A stretch of 64,000 nucleotides of DNA from Epiperipatus broadwayi (taxonomy: Eukaryota > Onychophora > Udeonychophora > Euonychophora > Peripatidae), in assembly GCA_028023455.1 (NCBI GenBank), contig JAQFVV010006714.1, positions 62,001 to 126,000 on the forward strand, written 5' to 3'. Of this stretch, positions 24,319 to 36,133 are shown piece after piece. Both the position numbers and the translations under genes were made by a program. The notes beneath the pieces are model-generated. The model was given only the letters and a program-made list of their open reading frames with translations, was not told the origin of the DNA and did no database searches. Within the stretch, counting starts at the first letter, position 1. Each line of letters begins with the position of its first letter.

Positions 24319-26355
24319 CAACTGATTTTTTAGATTAATTTTGTGAATTAATGCAAAACCAGTGTTTTTTCCCTGCAATTCTAAATTCAATCCTACAAAG
24401 CTGTTATCAAATTTAAAAATATATTTTCTCATTGCATATATTGACAATTATTTTCATCCTAGAATTCATCAATAATATTCTCTTTATTAACTTCAAAAAT
24501 ACAATAAGGTTGGCTCTATGACATATTACAGCTGATTCCACGATTTAAACTGAAAACTGTTCGTTTAATGCCAATGATTTTGCCACTCAGAATAGAATCA
24601 AAGTTTAGCATCATTTTTTATTACTTTTATAAATTTTTTGCCTAGAATTTTATTTGCTATAATTTATGCACTGGTGCAATGAGATACTCAGCTCTAAAAT
24701 TTAATGACCTTTTTTGCAGCTAATTCGATACCAACAGCAATTTCACATAGTTTTTTCATTTGCTTAATTATCTGCTTTCAAGAGTAGTTTTTCTTTCTAC
24801 TCTAGAGCCATTTCTAGTGCAAGCTTGAGTAATCAGTGGACAGATTATTGTATAAGCTTATAGGAGATAGCACTAGAATAGTTGAAGAAAAAATTCTTTT
24901 GCAGATAATTATGATTTAATGTCATCTTTGATGTTTGTATAAAACAATGTAAAACATCAAATGTTTGACTTAGATTTTTGTCTTTTCATTTAGTAAATCC
25001 AAAAACTTTTATCATACTTTCATCTGATTTATCACCAATAATCATTGAAATGAAGTTAAGTACATAGATATGTTTAATGGAATTTGTTAAAAGTGAAGCA
25101 GAGTGAATGTGATGGATAAGATAAATTTAACTGGATGTAATCCAACACTATTTATACTAATATAAATGTTAATGCACACACGTTTTATCTCAATGCTACT
25201 CAGTTTTAATTTTTTTCTTTATCTTTACCTTAATTTCTGTAATAAAGGTATTCATATTGCAATATGAAAAATTAAAGTAAATATTACTGCTGACAGTTCA
25301 ATACCATAATTCAGCAAAAAAGAGCTTATTGTTTGATTTAAACAAATACAAACAATAATGAAATTTTTGTAGTTATATCAATGTTGTTAAAAGAATTTAG
25401 ACTGTTGACTATTATAGAAATTAAATGATTTTAAAAGTGATTTGCTAATATTAATTACAGTTAACAAAATAGTAATAACAAAATAAATTTTTATAAAGTA
25501 TATAATATATATTGACATTGAGAAATTAATGTGACCCAACACAATAACAAAAGGAGTTGAGTATCCTGTAATGTTGCGCCAACTAATTTTGTTATGCAGC
25601 TCTTAGCTATAAGTCTAATTTAACTTTCACTGCATTACCCTTTACGATCACCGCTCTATATTATAAAAGATAAAACATTAGAAAGCAGGAAAGAAGTAAG
25701 ACAGGATTAGAATTTGTATCTGAATAAACACCCAACTAATGGATTAAAACTAAAGTAATTAATATGGTAAAATAAAATATTAAATAAAGTTTCTTTTGTT
25801 TTAATTTTTTTTTTAAAAAAACTTCAATGTACAAAGGAATAATTAAAATGATGGTAAAGAAAACTCTCTAACTGTTTTGGAAGATTTTTTTATGCAATAC
25901 ATATCTTTTTTTCACTTCCATCACTTCTATCCCAAGAAATAAACGATCTTAAATTCAATATCATGGCAATATATTACAAAAAATTAATATCGCTTTTGTC
26001 TAATTAATCTATATAGTGGGAGTTTAGTCAATCTTTTCTATACAATCTCATTATTGTAGTACATTGAATTAATTAGATAAATTGATAATAAACTTTATCC
26101 TAAAGGGTGAAACAATATGCTTAGAAGTTATGATTGATTAGATTTTTTTCATATATTGAAACAGAATAATTATATGCAGTTACATTTCTTTCAAATAAAA
26201 GTGGAAAAATATAAAATCACTCTCAAGTAGAAATATATGTATAAAACAAGGAGAGAATTTAATAATTTTATTTGAATTAATATATATAATGCACAGATGG
26301 CAAACTAATTATATTCTGTAAAGTTTAAAATCTAAAAACAAGATTGTTTTAATAT
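24319..26355. other. AT-rich spacer
   Basis: No conserved coding or structural RNA signal recognised. Confidence 0.45.
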
Positions 26356-26470
26356 TGTCAAGCGTTGTTAGCCGAGAGATCATCGCAGCAGCCTTGCAAG
26401 CAGGTAGTTGGTTGCAGACGGTTGTGGGTTCGCGTCCCGGCCGATGCTATGACAAATGAAAAAAAAAAAA
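26356..26470 (+). mobile_element. tRNA-Val-like SINE copy
   Basis: tRNA-like body from about 26362 (GCGTTGT) to CCGATGC at 26441-26447, then TATGACAAATG and an A tail. An extra segment of about 10-20 nt lies in the anticodon/variable region. The flanking repeat AAGATTGTTTTAATAT / AAGATTATTTTAATAT (26340-26355, 26471-26486) matches at 15 of 16 positions. Confidence 0.85.
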
Positions 26471-26637
26471 AAGATTATTTTAATATAAAAGAATGTTAAT
26501 CTTAGAATGGAAATGATTTTCTATATTGACGTAATTGTAAACAGGCCCTTGGGCATAAAGTCAGATAGGAGATAAATTTAAAAAATACTAGTGATAAAAA
26601 TTTTGAGTTCCACTCTAAAGAAAGCTGACCAATAACA

Positions 26638-26760
26638 ATGGAAATAAATACACGGTCCACAGAGAAAAGTCAAGCCAGGTGAGATAAGAGTTCAAAAAGA
26701 TATAAAAAGAAAACTTTGAAGCTGAGATTCAGATTTGGATTGTTGTTGCTGAATGTGTTT
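26638..26760 (+). promoter_or_regulatory. Possible CCAAT/TATA promoter, perhaps from an LTR
   Basis: ACCAAT at about 26638 and TATAAAAA at 26701-26708 are spaced like a core promoter, in a stretch less AT-rich than its surroundings that continues to about 27000. The arrangement resembles an LTR U3/R region, but no partner LTR or coding sequence was found, so this is a weak call. Confidence 0.25.
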
Positions 26761-27239
26761 TATTAAATACATTTATAAGTGTATTGCGGATCTCCAAAAT
26801 GTAGGGGTCAGCAATAATTTATGTTTCCCGTGTTTGCAATAGCTGAAGTGGTCTACAGAGAAGGATGGTTCCCAGAAAATGGCCAGCAATGAACTTGTCT
26901 CCATCTAGAAGAATAGGAAATGGAAATAACTTTGTATTCTATCAAGGATCACCAAGACGGACTTCAATAAATCTACAGCATTGGGAAGTACTTAACTTTT
27001 ATAAAACAAAATTTTCCAAGTAGTAATTTTAAATGTCCCTTAATTTTTTAAAAGAAATCTTCTATCTGACTAAATTTAAATTATTTATTATATTTTCTTT
27101 TAATATGTTTAATATCATTTCCATTCTAGTAATTTCTTTTAAATTAATAATTTAAAATGGGCGTAAATGGCTGCATAGATTCGCAAGATTATGTTAGTTT
27201 AAAGTGTTTTAATTTTGGGCTGATTGTTTTACAGTTAGA

Positions 27240-27431
27240 TCAGTGCTGGTAATAGATGTACGGATCTTTTATGTCAATGTAATTTGAGTAGGTGCATTGA
27301 ATACTCGTTCCCTTGTACTGCGTTAGCATACAGGGCATAATACCCACCTGAACGTATGACCCAAAAGTGTAGTCATCGTTGTCAATGGTCATAAACATAT
27401 TTCCTATGCTATTGATTTTCTTACTCTCTGA
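27240..27431 (-). CDS. Candidate terminal exon of an unidentified gene
   Basis: The minus strand is open for 81 codons from 27485 to the TGA at 27240-27242. A pyrimidine-rich acceptor (TTATTTTTCCAG) would start an exon at 27431 with 63 codons. The peptide is compositionally protein-like for this AT-rich DNA, for example TIDNDDYTFGSYVQVGIMPC and TQYKGTSIQC. An AATAAA lies about 150 nt downstream (complement of 27083-27088). I do not recognise a family, and the upstream exon was not identified. It could equally be an old mobile-element remnant. Confidence 0.3.
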   Translation of the reverse strand, partial: SESKKINSIGNMFMTIDNDDYTFGSYVQVGIMPCMLTQYKGTSIQCTYSNYIDIKDPYIYYQH

Positions 27432-27485
27432 CTGGAAAAATAAGCTGGAAAATACTGCTATCCCCTTTTGCAGAGCATCTCTTCT

Positions 27486-27850
27486 CTATATATTTCAATA
27501 ATTTCATTTTTTGTATCACCAATTGGGCAGTGGATCATCATGGAGAAGATGCACATTCCTTCCCATCTTTTTTCATTATTTTTCTAATGATCTCATGCTA
27601 CAGATATAAATTCCTGTTAGCATGATTGTGTTATACTAATAATCTCATTTTGCATTGGTAACATCGGTATATCAGTAAACTAGCATTGGTTTGAATGCGA
27701 GATTGCGAGATTTTAGCCTACGGTTAAAAGGAATTGGGTTAGTTATATACGTAATCTATGTAGCATATTCACACTTATTAATATATTAAAATTGTATTAA
27801 ATTAATTAATGTGTGTGTAATTATAAATTTTATTAAACGCCCATTATTAT
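27486..27850. other. Spacer
   Basis: No recognised feature. Confidence 0.4.
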
Positions 27851-27968
27851 ATTAAGTAATAATTTACTAAGGCTGTAACCTTAGTTTTAAGACCTATAGA
27901 GGTCCCTACCTTCGTATTTTTCAGACGCTTATTTCTAAGGTTACAGCCTTAGTAAATTATTACTTAAT
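27851..27968. repeat. Small inverted repeat (34 bp arms)
   Basis: Left arm 27851-27885 and right arm 27935-27968 share the inverted block around ACTAAGGCTGTAACCTTAG. The loop is about 50 nt. It resembles a MITE or a foldback remnant. Confidence 0.75.
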
Positions 27969-29489
27969 GTGTGTGTGCACAATAATAAAATGTTTTGTTT
28001 AATTAAATTTCAGCAGTAATTTATTTTATTAATATTTAAAATTAAGAATTAATTTGAATATATAGTGTAATACTTTAAGCTCAGCTTCTCCCTGAGCTAG
28101 TGACTGGTGCTTTCAGTTCAATAAAAGAGTAACCTCTCCTGTGCGCATCTGCCTACTATATAAATTTTCCAGGTTCCAATGACCTGGTGGTGCCCTTGTA
28201 CGACAGATTCGGTTAGGGAAGTTACATCAACTGTTATAATATATATATATTATTTCATTATTTTATTAAATCCATATTTATCTATTTGTAATAAATATTA
28301 GAGAATATTATTACTAAAACTAATTTCCACAATTTTTCTTGCCCATAATCTTTCTCCATACACATATAATATACATACGAATATTTATGATAAAATTTCA
28401 TTTCTTGGTTTTTTAAATAAACACCTTTTTCATATATTTCAGATATAATTACTCACTATCCAAATTCAAAAAAAAAAGTAAAACAAAACATTTTTATATA
28501 TAACTTTGAATAAATGAAAAAGAAAAAACAAATCAAATACATTTCTTTTATCATACAATCATAAAAATATATATATGTGCTCTGCGCACAGATAATGAAG
28601 CTATTAAACGTAAGTAAAATCATCAAAAAATTACTGCCAAGTGCTTTTGGGACAGTTTATAGTCCCATATTCATGGTGACTTGTATTTGGTTAAAAAACT
28701 GTAATGTTAATGCAAATTTATGCAAATTCATATGGAAATGCTATATAGACCATTTTCGAGACAGAGAAAAGCAGGCCTCTTCTATTAATTGCTGTTGGGC
28801 CACTTACAATGTAGTAAGCTTCCCTGACTTTACATTTAATATCATTTATTTCAGAGCAAATTGCTGTTGACCCTTCTCATTTCGCTAAGCGATCTAAAAT
28901 TGAAATTTTTGTCTCCACATTTTCTTGGGTGTTTTTTTCTCTCCATTAGGGTAAACCAAAAGTTTAAAATAAAAATAAGAACTTAGACTTATGATAATAA
29001 AAAGACACCTACTCACCACTATTGGGTAAAATTTAATAAAAACTAACAATTAAAAATTAAATTCTTAGTTTTGTCTTTATTTTTTTAATTTTCAATTCCG
29101 TTTAAAAATCAATTTTCATTGTTTTGCTTCACATTAATTTCAATTTAAATTGTTAATTATAATTAAAAATCAGATTTTAATTTTTAATTGTCAAATTTAA
29201 TTGTGCCCACCACTGTTACTCACCTTTTAAAAATAAACTTGGGACACTAAATGATTAATTGATTATGTACTCTTTTTTTAAAAAAGCAAAAATAGAATAT
29301 GATTTAAAATTCAAAAACAACAACACGCATAGTATAGGCATCTATAATGTTTGAACAGATTTACATTATAATCTTGTAAAATTTAATGTGTGTATATAAA
29401 ATGGGGAAATCCTGATTTTAAATGAATTACAAACTTCTTTATTTGCATAAAATCTATTACAGTACTATTATAAAGTGCTGAAAAATTGA
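27969..29489. other. Spacer with one unassigned 97-codon frame
   Basis: 28577-28870 is open on the plus strand but has no recognised domain. 28080-28240 is less AT-rich and has the short palindrome GCTCAG...CTGAGC and an AATAAA, possibly a retroelement end. Nothing firm. Confidence 0.35.
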
Positions 29490-29615
29490 AATTATTAGAT
29501 GGAAGTCAAACTCTGATAATGTGCTATTACTTTAAATATGACATGTGAGTGCACAAAATTTATAATATTTAAAGTAATAGTGCATTATCAGAGCTTGACT
29601 TCTGATCTAATAATT
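29490..29615. repeat. Inverted repeat (about 50 bp arms)
   Basis: Arms beginning ATTATTAGATGGAAGTCAA and ending with its near reverse complement flank a short loop near 29555. MITE-like, with no coding capacity. Confidence 0.75.
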
Positions 29616-30614
29616 TTTATCGCATAAAAGAAAACTGCGTACAAAGATTAAGAAAAAACATAAATCATATAACTTCAAAATCACATTAAAAACTCTGCAT
29701 AAAATGAGATCTGGGTGTATAATATAGTTCATAATAAAATTTCACTATATGGGCTTAAAAATAGATGATAGGAAAAAGAATCGTAAATTTGTTAAGCAGT
29801 CAAAAAAGAGTAATCACACTTTTAGTTGAAATCCTGGGGAATTTTACTGTCTCTCAGTTATTGATCTCTCTTTATGAAAACCATTTAAATGATGTCAAGC
29901 TTATTCACAAAGACAATTAATAAACCTTTAAAAATTAATAAATATTAAAGTGCTAAACATCACATGATCACCATCTCTTATACTAGCACATAATTGTTAT
30001 TAAACAAGGCGAAACTTTCCATACAGTAGTGCCACTCTGTGCTAACCAGAGTAATCAATGGATGCCAGAATGCTTGTGCATAAAATCCCTATCTAGTGCC
30101 TACTCATCCAATATCACCAGACTAGTTTCTGGCTTGTGGCCTTCGTTAGTGAGGAGCCTTGGATCTGAGAGCACTGCACTTAGATCTTAGGATCTAATGC
30201 AACCCACCACCAGCCACCTTTTATCTCTACTTAACTACAAAACTATGAAAATGAAATTGAAAACACAATACTATTTTCAATCTAATCTCAATAGCTTATA
30301 TAGTCATATGGATCTGAACTCAGTTCAGCACCCATACATTTTGGTGTCTTTGGCTTTTTAACAACCATAGCCACCACTATCTCATTAGGCAGGAATGGTG
30401 TTAAACCACTAAACATCACATGACCACCATCTCTTATACTAGCACATAATTGTTATTAAACAAGGCAAAACTCTCTCCATAGAGTAGTGCCACCCTGTGC
30501 CAACCAGAGTAATCAATGGATGCCAGAAGGCTTGTGTATAAAATCCCTATCTAGTGCCTACTCATTCAATATCTCCAGACTACTTTCTAAGTGCTGTGCT
30601 CTCTGATCCAAAGC

Positions 30615-30656
30615 TCCTCACTGATGAAGGCCACAAGCCAGAAACTAGTCTGGGGA
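30615..30656 (+). ncRNA. Hammerhead ribozyme-like motif (family B)
   Basis: Helix I TCCTCA (30615-30620) pairs with TGGGGA (30651-30656). The core is CTGATGA (30621-30627) and GAAA (30641-30644). Helix II GGC/GCC with loop CACAA has an A-A mismatch next to the core. The GTC cleavage triplet ends at 30650. Stem III is only two base pairs, but ACTAGT is self-complementary. Confidence 0.7.
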
Positions 30657-31030
30657 TATTGGATGAGTAGGGACTAGATAGGGATTTTGTGCACAAGCCT
30701 TCTGGCATCCATTGATTACTCTGGTTGGCACAGGGTGGCACTACTTTATGGAGAGAGTTTTGCCTTGTTTAATATCAATTTAGTGCTAGTATCCTGCCTT
30801 ATAGGATAGTGGTGGCTATGGTATTTAAAAAGCCAAAGACACCAAAATGTATGGGTGCTGAACTGATTTCAGACCCATATGACTATATAAACTATTGAGT
30901 TTAGATTGAAAATATTATTGTGTTTTTAATTTCATTCTCATAGTTTTGTAGTTAAGTAGAGATGAAAGCTGGCTGCTGGAGGGTTGCATTAGATCCTAAG
31001 ATCTAGGTACAGTGCTCTCAGATCCAAGGC

Positions 31031-31072
31031 TCCTCACTGACGAAGGCCACAAGCCAGAAACTAGTCTGGGGA
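31031..31072 (+). ncRNA. Hammerhead ribozyme-like motif (family B)
   Basis: Helix I TCCTCA (31031-31036) with TGGGGA (31067-31072), core CTGACGA (31037-31043) and GAAA (31057-31060), GTC ending at 31066. Together with the copy at 30615 it bounds a 416 nt monomer. Confidence 0.7.
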
Positions 31073-31198
31073 TATTGGATGAGAGGCTCTAGATAGGTAT
31101 TTTATGCACAAGCCTTCTGGCATCCATTGATTACCCTGGTTGGCACAGTGTGACACTACTGTATGGAGAGAGTTTTGCCTTGTTTAAATATTAAAGTG

Positions 31199-33107
31199 AT
31201 TAATAGAATTATTGACTAAAAAAATCCCTTCAGAAATGGTTTAATACTATATCATAAAATAATGCAAACTTATCACTCCGTCAGTTTTATTCATCATAAT
31301 CATCAAAAGATTAAAATAAAAAGGTACAAGAACAGTTTGAATTCTATTCATCATACTACAAATAAGTAAATTAATACTACAACATAATTAAGCAAATGAT
31401 GCTCATGAGAGTATGATATCAATCAAATAAGCCTCAATAAGTCTTGATATGATTAAACTTTAATATATAACTTCTTCACAACAATTTGAAAAATTATTAT
31501 GTACATGTCTCAAAATCAATTATTTCCAAAAAAGAAAGATAAGTTAATTAAAATGATAATGTCAAAAAAGTCAAAGAATAATATTGATTTAACTTTTCAA
31601 AACAAAAAGTACAATTAACAAAGCAGGGTGAGTTGGAATTCCTTATATTTACATTGACAATATTTATAATGGAGGAATAAGATCTGATATATTTCTTATT
31701 GAAGCAGATGATCTGATGTTCAGATCCTGCTTCACAGCCCACATCCAATCTCCTACCATCTAATCATGTTTAAACCCATCCTTACACACGTATAAATATT
31801 TATTAGTACGTATATATTTTTTTGCTTTATTATTTTAACATAAATCATGGAGATATTTATATATCTTAACCTAAAACTATTTAAGAAATAAATAATTAAT
31901 ATTATTTTCATGTGTATGCATGCATAATGGATAAATATATATATATATTTTCAGTGTAGGAGATTGCTTAGAAATCATAAAAATTATATTATATATATTA
32001 TGTATTTAAAGGTCGTATATAAAACTTATTATTTTTTTATATTGAATTTAGCAGACAGAAAATGATGCAATTCTTTTAAAAAGTTTCTCAAAAACAATTA
32101 CCCGGAAAGGCCCATTAGTTAAAAGTAAAAGATTACAATTTTGTAATAGTAAAATAAATCCATTAGTGGAAATTTCGTCCATGCCAACTTGTTTTAAAAT
32201 CATAAGACTTATTTTAAAACAATCATTCGAGAAACTGATAACAGAATTGCATTGTTTCAAAAGTCTTACAAGATAAAAAGGATCCGGTCAGCCGATTTTA
32301 GCTTGGCTAAAGTGCACAAATTGCCTCAGGTCCAACAGTAGTTGCTATGCTACATCACCAGAAAAAAAGAGTATAAATACTGCTGGATTTGAATCCAACA
32401 AGGAGGAAGCAACCATAAATTTAATAATGATAAACGAAATCCACGTCAGTCTGAAATTTTATCCAATGTGCCATGAGTAGGGGAAATTTCACCTTTCCCT
32501 CCATTCCAATATGCTTTTCCTGTAACAAAGCTCTGGATCTCGTACTTATGAACTCTAAAATATCTGCCGATTAAATAAATAAATGCTACCTGTCATGTCA
32601 TATTCAAATCCTAGATCTAGTGCATTAATTCTGATGAACATTACTCGTATCAAGGACTGCTACTCCGTATATCAAGGCAAAGAACTCTAGACGCTCTTGA
32701 TTATCAAACTTGGCCTTCTTTATAATAACTATCATCCTGACGTTCTATTCTGATATTATGTTTAAATGTTTATATTATGTAACTCTCTGTAATATAACTC
32801 TATATAACTTATTCTATCATTAAGCCTCTACTTAACATGTTTTCCTTTTATTTTCATGTGGCAAATAATTCTATTTCATTATGTTTTATGTATTTATGTT
32901 TTCAAAATGCCAATAATATTTTTAAAATCACTAACATATATTTTATTTCTGTTTTTCCTACCCATTGTTTACGGGGTAATTAAGAATGTAAGTTAATTAA
33001 AAATAAGTTTTATTCAGCTTTTGCGGGTGTTTGTGATTTTGAAAAAAAAAACACATTTATTATTATATATATTTATAAAAAAAAAATATCATTTTCTTTT
33101 CTTTTGT
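31199..33107. other. Spacer; unassigned less AT-rich block at 32280-32720
   Basis: 32280-32720 is richer in G and C than its surroundings and includes TATAAATA near 32373 and a B-box-like GGATTTGAATCC near 32386. It could be a retroelement fragment, but the parts do not add up to a recognised class. Nothing else seen. Confidence 0.35.
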
Positions 33108-33385
33108 TATTTTCTTTTTTTTTTTAATTTAGATTTTTGCTTTTTTTATTTTTTAATTTTTTTTATTTTTAAATATTTAAATTTTATTTTTCCCACCCTT
33201 TTATTAATTTTTTTTCTTTTTTAATTTTTTTTTTTTTTTATTAAGTGTTTTTTGTGTGGAGGGGGGATTTGGTGAAGAGTGGGGGATATTAAAAAGGGAA
33301 GGAGAAAAGGGGGTTTTTTTTTTTTGGGGGGGGGGAAAAATAATTAGGGGGGGGGGGAAAAAAAAATAAAAAAAAGGGGGGATTA
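33108..33385. other. Extreme homopolymer-rich low-complexity block
   Basis: Long T runs change to alternating G and A runs. The 67-codon plus frame at 33021 is an artefact of poly-T. This may be a real low-complexity repeat or an assembly or base-calling artefact. Confidence 0.8.
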
Positions 33386-34550
33386 TGTTTTATCAATATA
33401 ATAAATCAAATATATATCATACATTTCTGAATCATTGTGCTTTCTTTTATTTAAATTAATATTAGTTCGTAAGTTATGCTCATGATGATTAGATGATCTC
33501 CACTAAAATACATCATTAATATGCAAGGTCATGAACCTTCATTGATTCTAAATTAGAGTTCATTTTAAGTTAGTCTATCATCAAATTTAGTTTAAAGTCT
33601 TTTTGTGTCTCCGATGAGCGATGCCGGCGGTGAGAAGTGAAATTAGATCGATATCCTTGAGATTGTTGCTCATAAGTTGGTAGATCTGGGAAATAGGCAA
33701 ATAGGGCAGAATTCATGAGTGTTCTTGACTTATGTATCTTGCGCAACAATTGGATTCGAAGTACTTTTGCCTAGATGCTAGGTCTTGTTATGTGAACATA
33801 CAAAACCAACCGGTACATTATATACTTCAAATTCAATATCTATCACATATTTTAGAATTTATTTGTATATATGAGTGTATTCACAAACACATATATGTGA
33901 GATAGAATTTTTTTTAAAAAATAGAATAAAGATGAATAACACTTAAATCAGATTGTATCTCAAAATATGCTAGATATTATGATTAATTAATCATAGAAAC
34001 AAAACATTCCTATCAGACAGAACATTGGCTCTCACACAGTTGTCTATCCATCATAATGAAGAATGTATTCATAATAAATCCAAACATGAAAAACTCATTC
34101 AAAGTAATTCAAAGGTACAAGAGTACAGAAAAGTATACACTATTCCAGATGCTTCTGAAAGACATTATGATATTCAAACGCACTAATAAAAATCAGAAAT
34201 AGTGTAGCAAGTAATAACAAAACAGACTAAGGAGAAATACACATTTCCATGAAATAATAAAACAAGCACTTATATCTCAAAAATATGAATATTTACACCA
34301 TAAGAACTATCTTCTATAAAGGATTTATCATATCCATTTTGTAAGTAAAAACAAAATTTATCATATGGCAAATATTAACAAAATGCAAATGAGTGTTAGG
34401 AATTTATTTCTTAATGTATGCATATTACATCCCTAAATTTCATGCAATAAATTTACATATATTTAACACTCTCACGTGATTTGGTTTAAATAAATATTTG
34501 ACTTGAATTTTAGATCAATAGTATCTTAATAGAATGACACTAATCAAAAA
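33386..34550. other. Spacer
   Basis: 33590-33800 is less AT-rich than its surroundings but has no recognised ORF or repeat partner. Confidence 0.4.
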
Positions 34551-34558
34551 TATATAGT

Positions 34559-34595
<37 letters not shown>

Positions 34596-34600
34596 CTGTG
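34551..34600. repeat. (TA)n(TG)n microsatellite
   Basis: Roughly nine TA units run into about fourteen TG units, with one TC interruption. Confidence 0.95.
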
Positions 34601-35156
34601 TCTAACATCTAAAAAAATCATGAGTAATAATTTCTTTCTTTTCCGAAGAAAATAATAATACACATGACAAAATACATTAAACAATATATGTTATAATGGA
34701 TTCTTTTCAAATATATTTTAAACCACGGATATTTTAATGGAATAAAAATGATAACCAAATGAAAATTGCATAACATTTTATCCATTTCAGCATACAAAAT
34801 ATCAATGACAATTTATTTATTTCTCCTTTGGATTTTAAATAAATAGAAAACAAAATACTGCTATGAGGTTATATTAAATAATAATTGAATTTTATTAATC
34901 ATTCTTTCTTTTCCATGGCATAGCCAAATTGCAAATAAACATTATCAGAATGGTAAATATTTGAAGAAAATGCATTTTAAATACAATTTCCAAATAATTA
35001 CTAATAATTAAATTCATTTAATTAATTCATGGGTATTTGTATATATAAGTGAAGTCTTAGAGATTTACAGGTAAATGGATAATTTATACAGAATAAATAA
35101 TATAGCATATATAATAGAAAAGTATTAAACAATGGCTGCCATTTAGTTAATTTTAT

Positions 35157-35284
35157 TACCATTACTACTACTACTGCTACTACTGCTGCTGCTGCTGCTA
35201 CTACTACTACTACCATTACTACTACTACTATTATTACTACTACTAATGATAATGATTAATAATAAAAATAACAATAATAATAAT
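35157..35284. repeat. Trinucleotide microsatellite (CTA/CTG/AAT)
   Basis: Imperfect ACT, GCT and ATT triplets. The antisense frame at 35022-35216 (V/A-rich start) is produced by this array and is not a gene. Confidence 0.95.
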
Positions 35285-35595
35285 CGTATTTAATTTTACA
35301 ATGAAGACCAATTAAACAATATGCAAATTTTCAAATGATGATAATGGAATAAAGAGTTTCATAGTAATCTTTCTGAATAAAAATAAAGAGTAATAAATAC
35401 ATGAATTGGATTAGTGAATACAAACATAAAATATTTAATACAAAATAAATTAATTGAAATGATGAGTTTATAATTTTCATTTTTTCCTTCTGAGTTAACT
35501 TTAATATTTATGCAGTGACTTATGTAACTAAATATAATAAACTAATAATAACTGCAACACACAGGCTTATTATATACCCGTGTCTATATATGTAA

Positions 35596-36133
35596 TATAT
35601 ATAGGGTATATGAGCACAGACTTTCACACGACACACCACTCTCCACACTATCTCATAACACTGATACCCTTTAACACATATATGTCAAAAAGATAAACAA
35701 TCACCCAATATTTGTATTTCATGCTAAACCAGCAATCATCAGTTGGTCCAGATTACCATCTCTACACATATATGCTATAAGTACTCAGATATATATATAT
35801 TAAGATAGCCAATCCTCATACTTTAACGGACAGGCTTCAATCTACTCCACACTCCAACTCTTCATCCGTCCATATAATTGAAAATCAGAGTTGGAGTGTG
35901 GAGTAGATTGAAGCCTGTCCATTAAAGTATGAGAAGCGGCTATCTTAAAATATATCTGAGCACTTATAGCATATATGTGTAGAGATGGTAATCTGGACCA
36001 ACTGATGATTGCTGGTTTAGCATTAGTGATTATTTATCTTTTCAACATATATGTGTTCAAGTATATCAGTGTTATGAGATAGTGTAGAGAGTAGTGGGTC
36101 ATGTGAAAGTCTGTGCTCATATACCCTATATAT
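35596..36133. repeat. Family C foldback repeat, long form
   Basis: Arms of about 260 bp start ATATAGGGTATATGAGCACA, share blocks such as CAGCAATCATCAGTTGGTCC (inverted in the right arm), and meet around 35875. It has the same termini as 19821-20014. No coding capacity. Target duplication cannot be defined because both flanks are TA-rich. Confidence 0.85.

Larger units (their letters stand above)
29953..31184. mobile_element. Family B hammerhead-bearing repeat, locus 3 (inverted dimers)
   Basis: A minus-strand stretch of about 1.5 monomers (29953 to about 30588) meets a plus-strand stretch of about 1.5 monomers (about 30588-31184). The two plus-strand hammerhead cores are in direct repeat, with predicted cleavage points 416 nt apart (after 30650 and after 31066). 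The locus is flanked by the perfect 14 bp duplication TAAATATTAAAGTG at 29939-29952 and 31185-31198. A minus core at 30114-30155 has one core change (CTAACGA). The fourth core is lost at the central junction near 30588. No ORF. Confidence 0.88.

Noticed and set aside
26520-27000. LTR call for the CCAAT/TATA block
   Set aside because: No TG...CA ends or partner could be fixed; listed only as a possible promoter.
28577-28870. 97-codon open frame on the plus strand
   Set aside because: No recognised domain, no splice or promoter context, and AT-rich hydrophobic composition; kept only as spacer.
29953-31184. CRISPR-like array from repeated blocks
   Set aside because: Repeats are long, inverted and flanked by a target duplication; there are no short uniform repeats with spacers, and the DNA is eukaryotic.
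32280-32480. Possible SINE or LTR with TATA and a B-box-like GGATTTGAATCC
   Set aside because: The A-box to B-box spacing is too large and there is no tail, duplication or second copy in the window.
35022-35216. V/A-rich minus-strand frame
   Set aside because: It is produced by a trinucleotide microsatellite.
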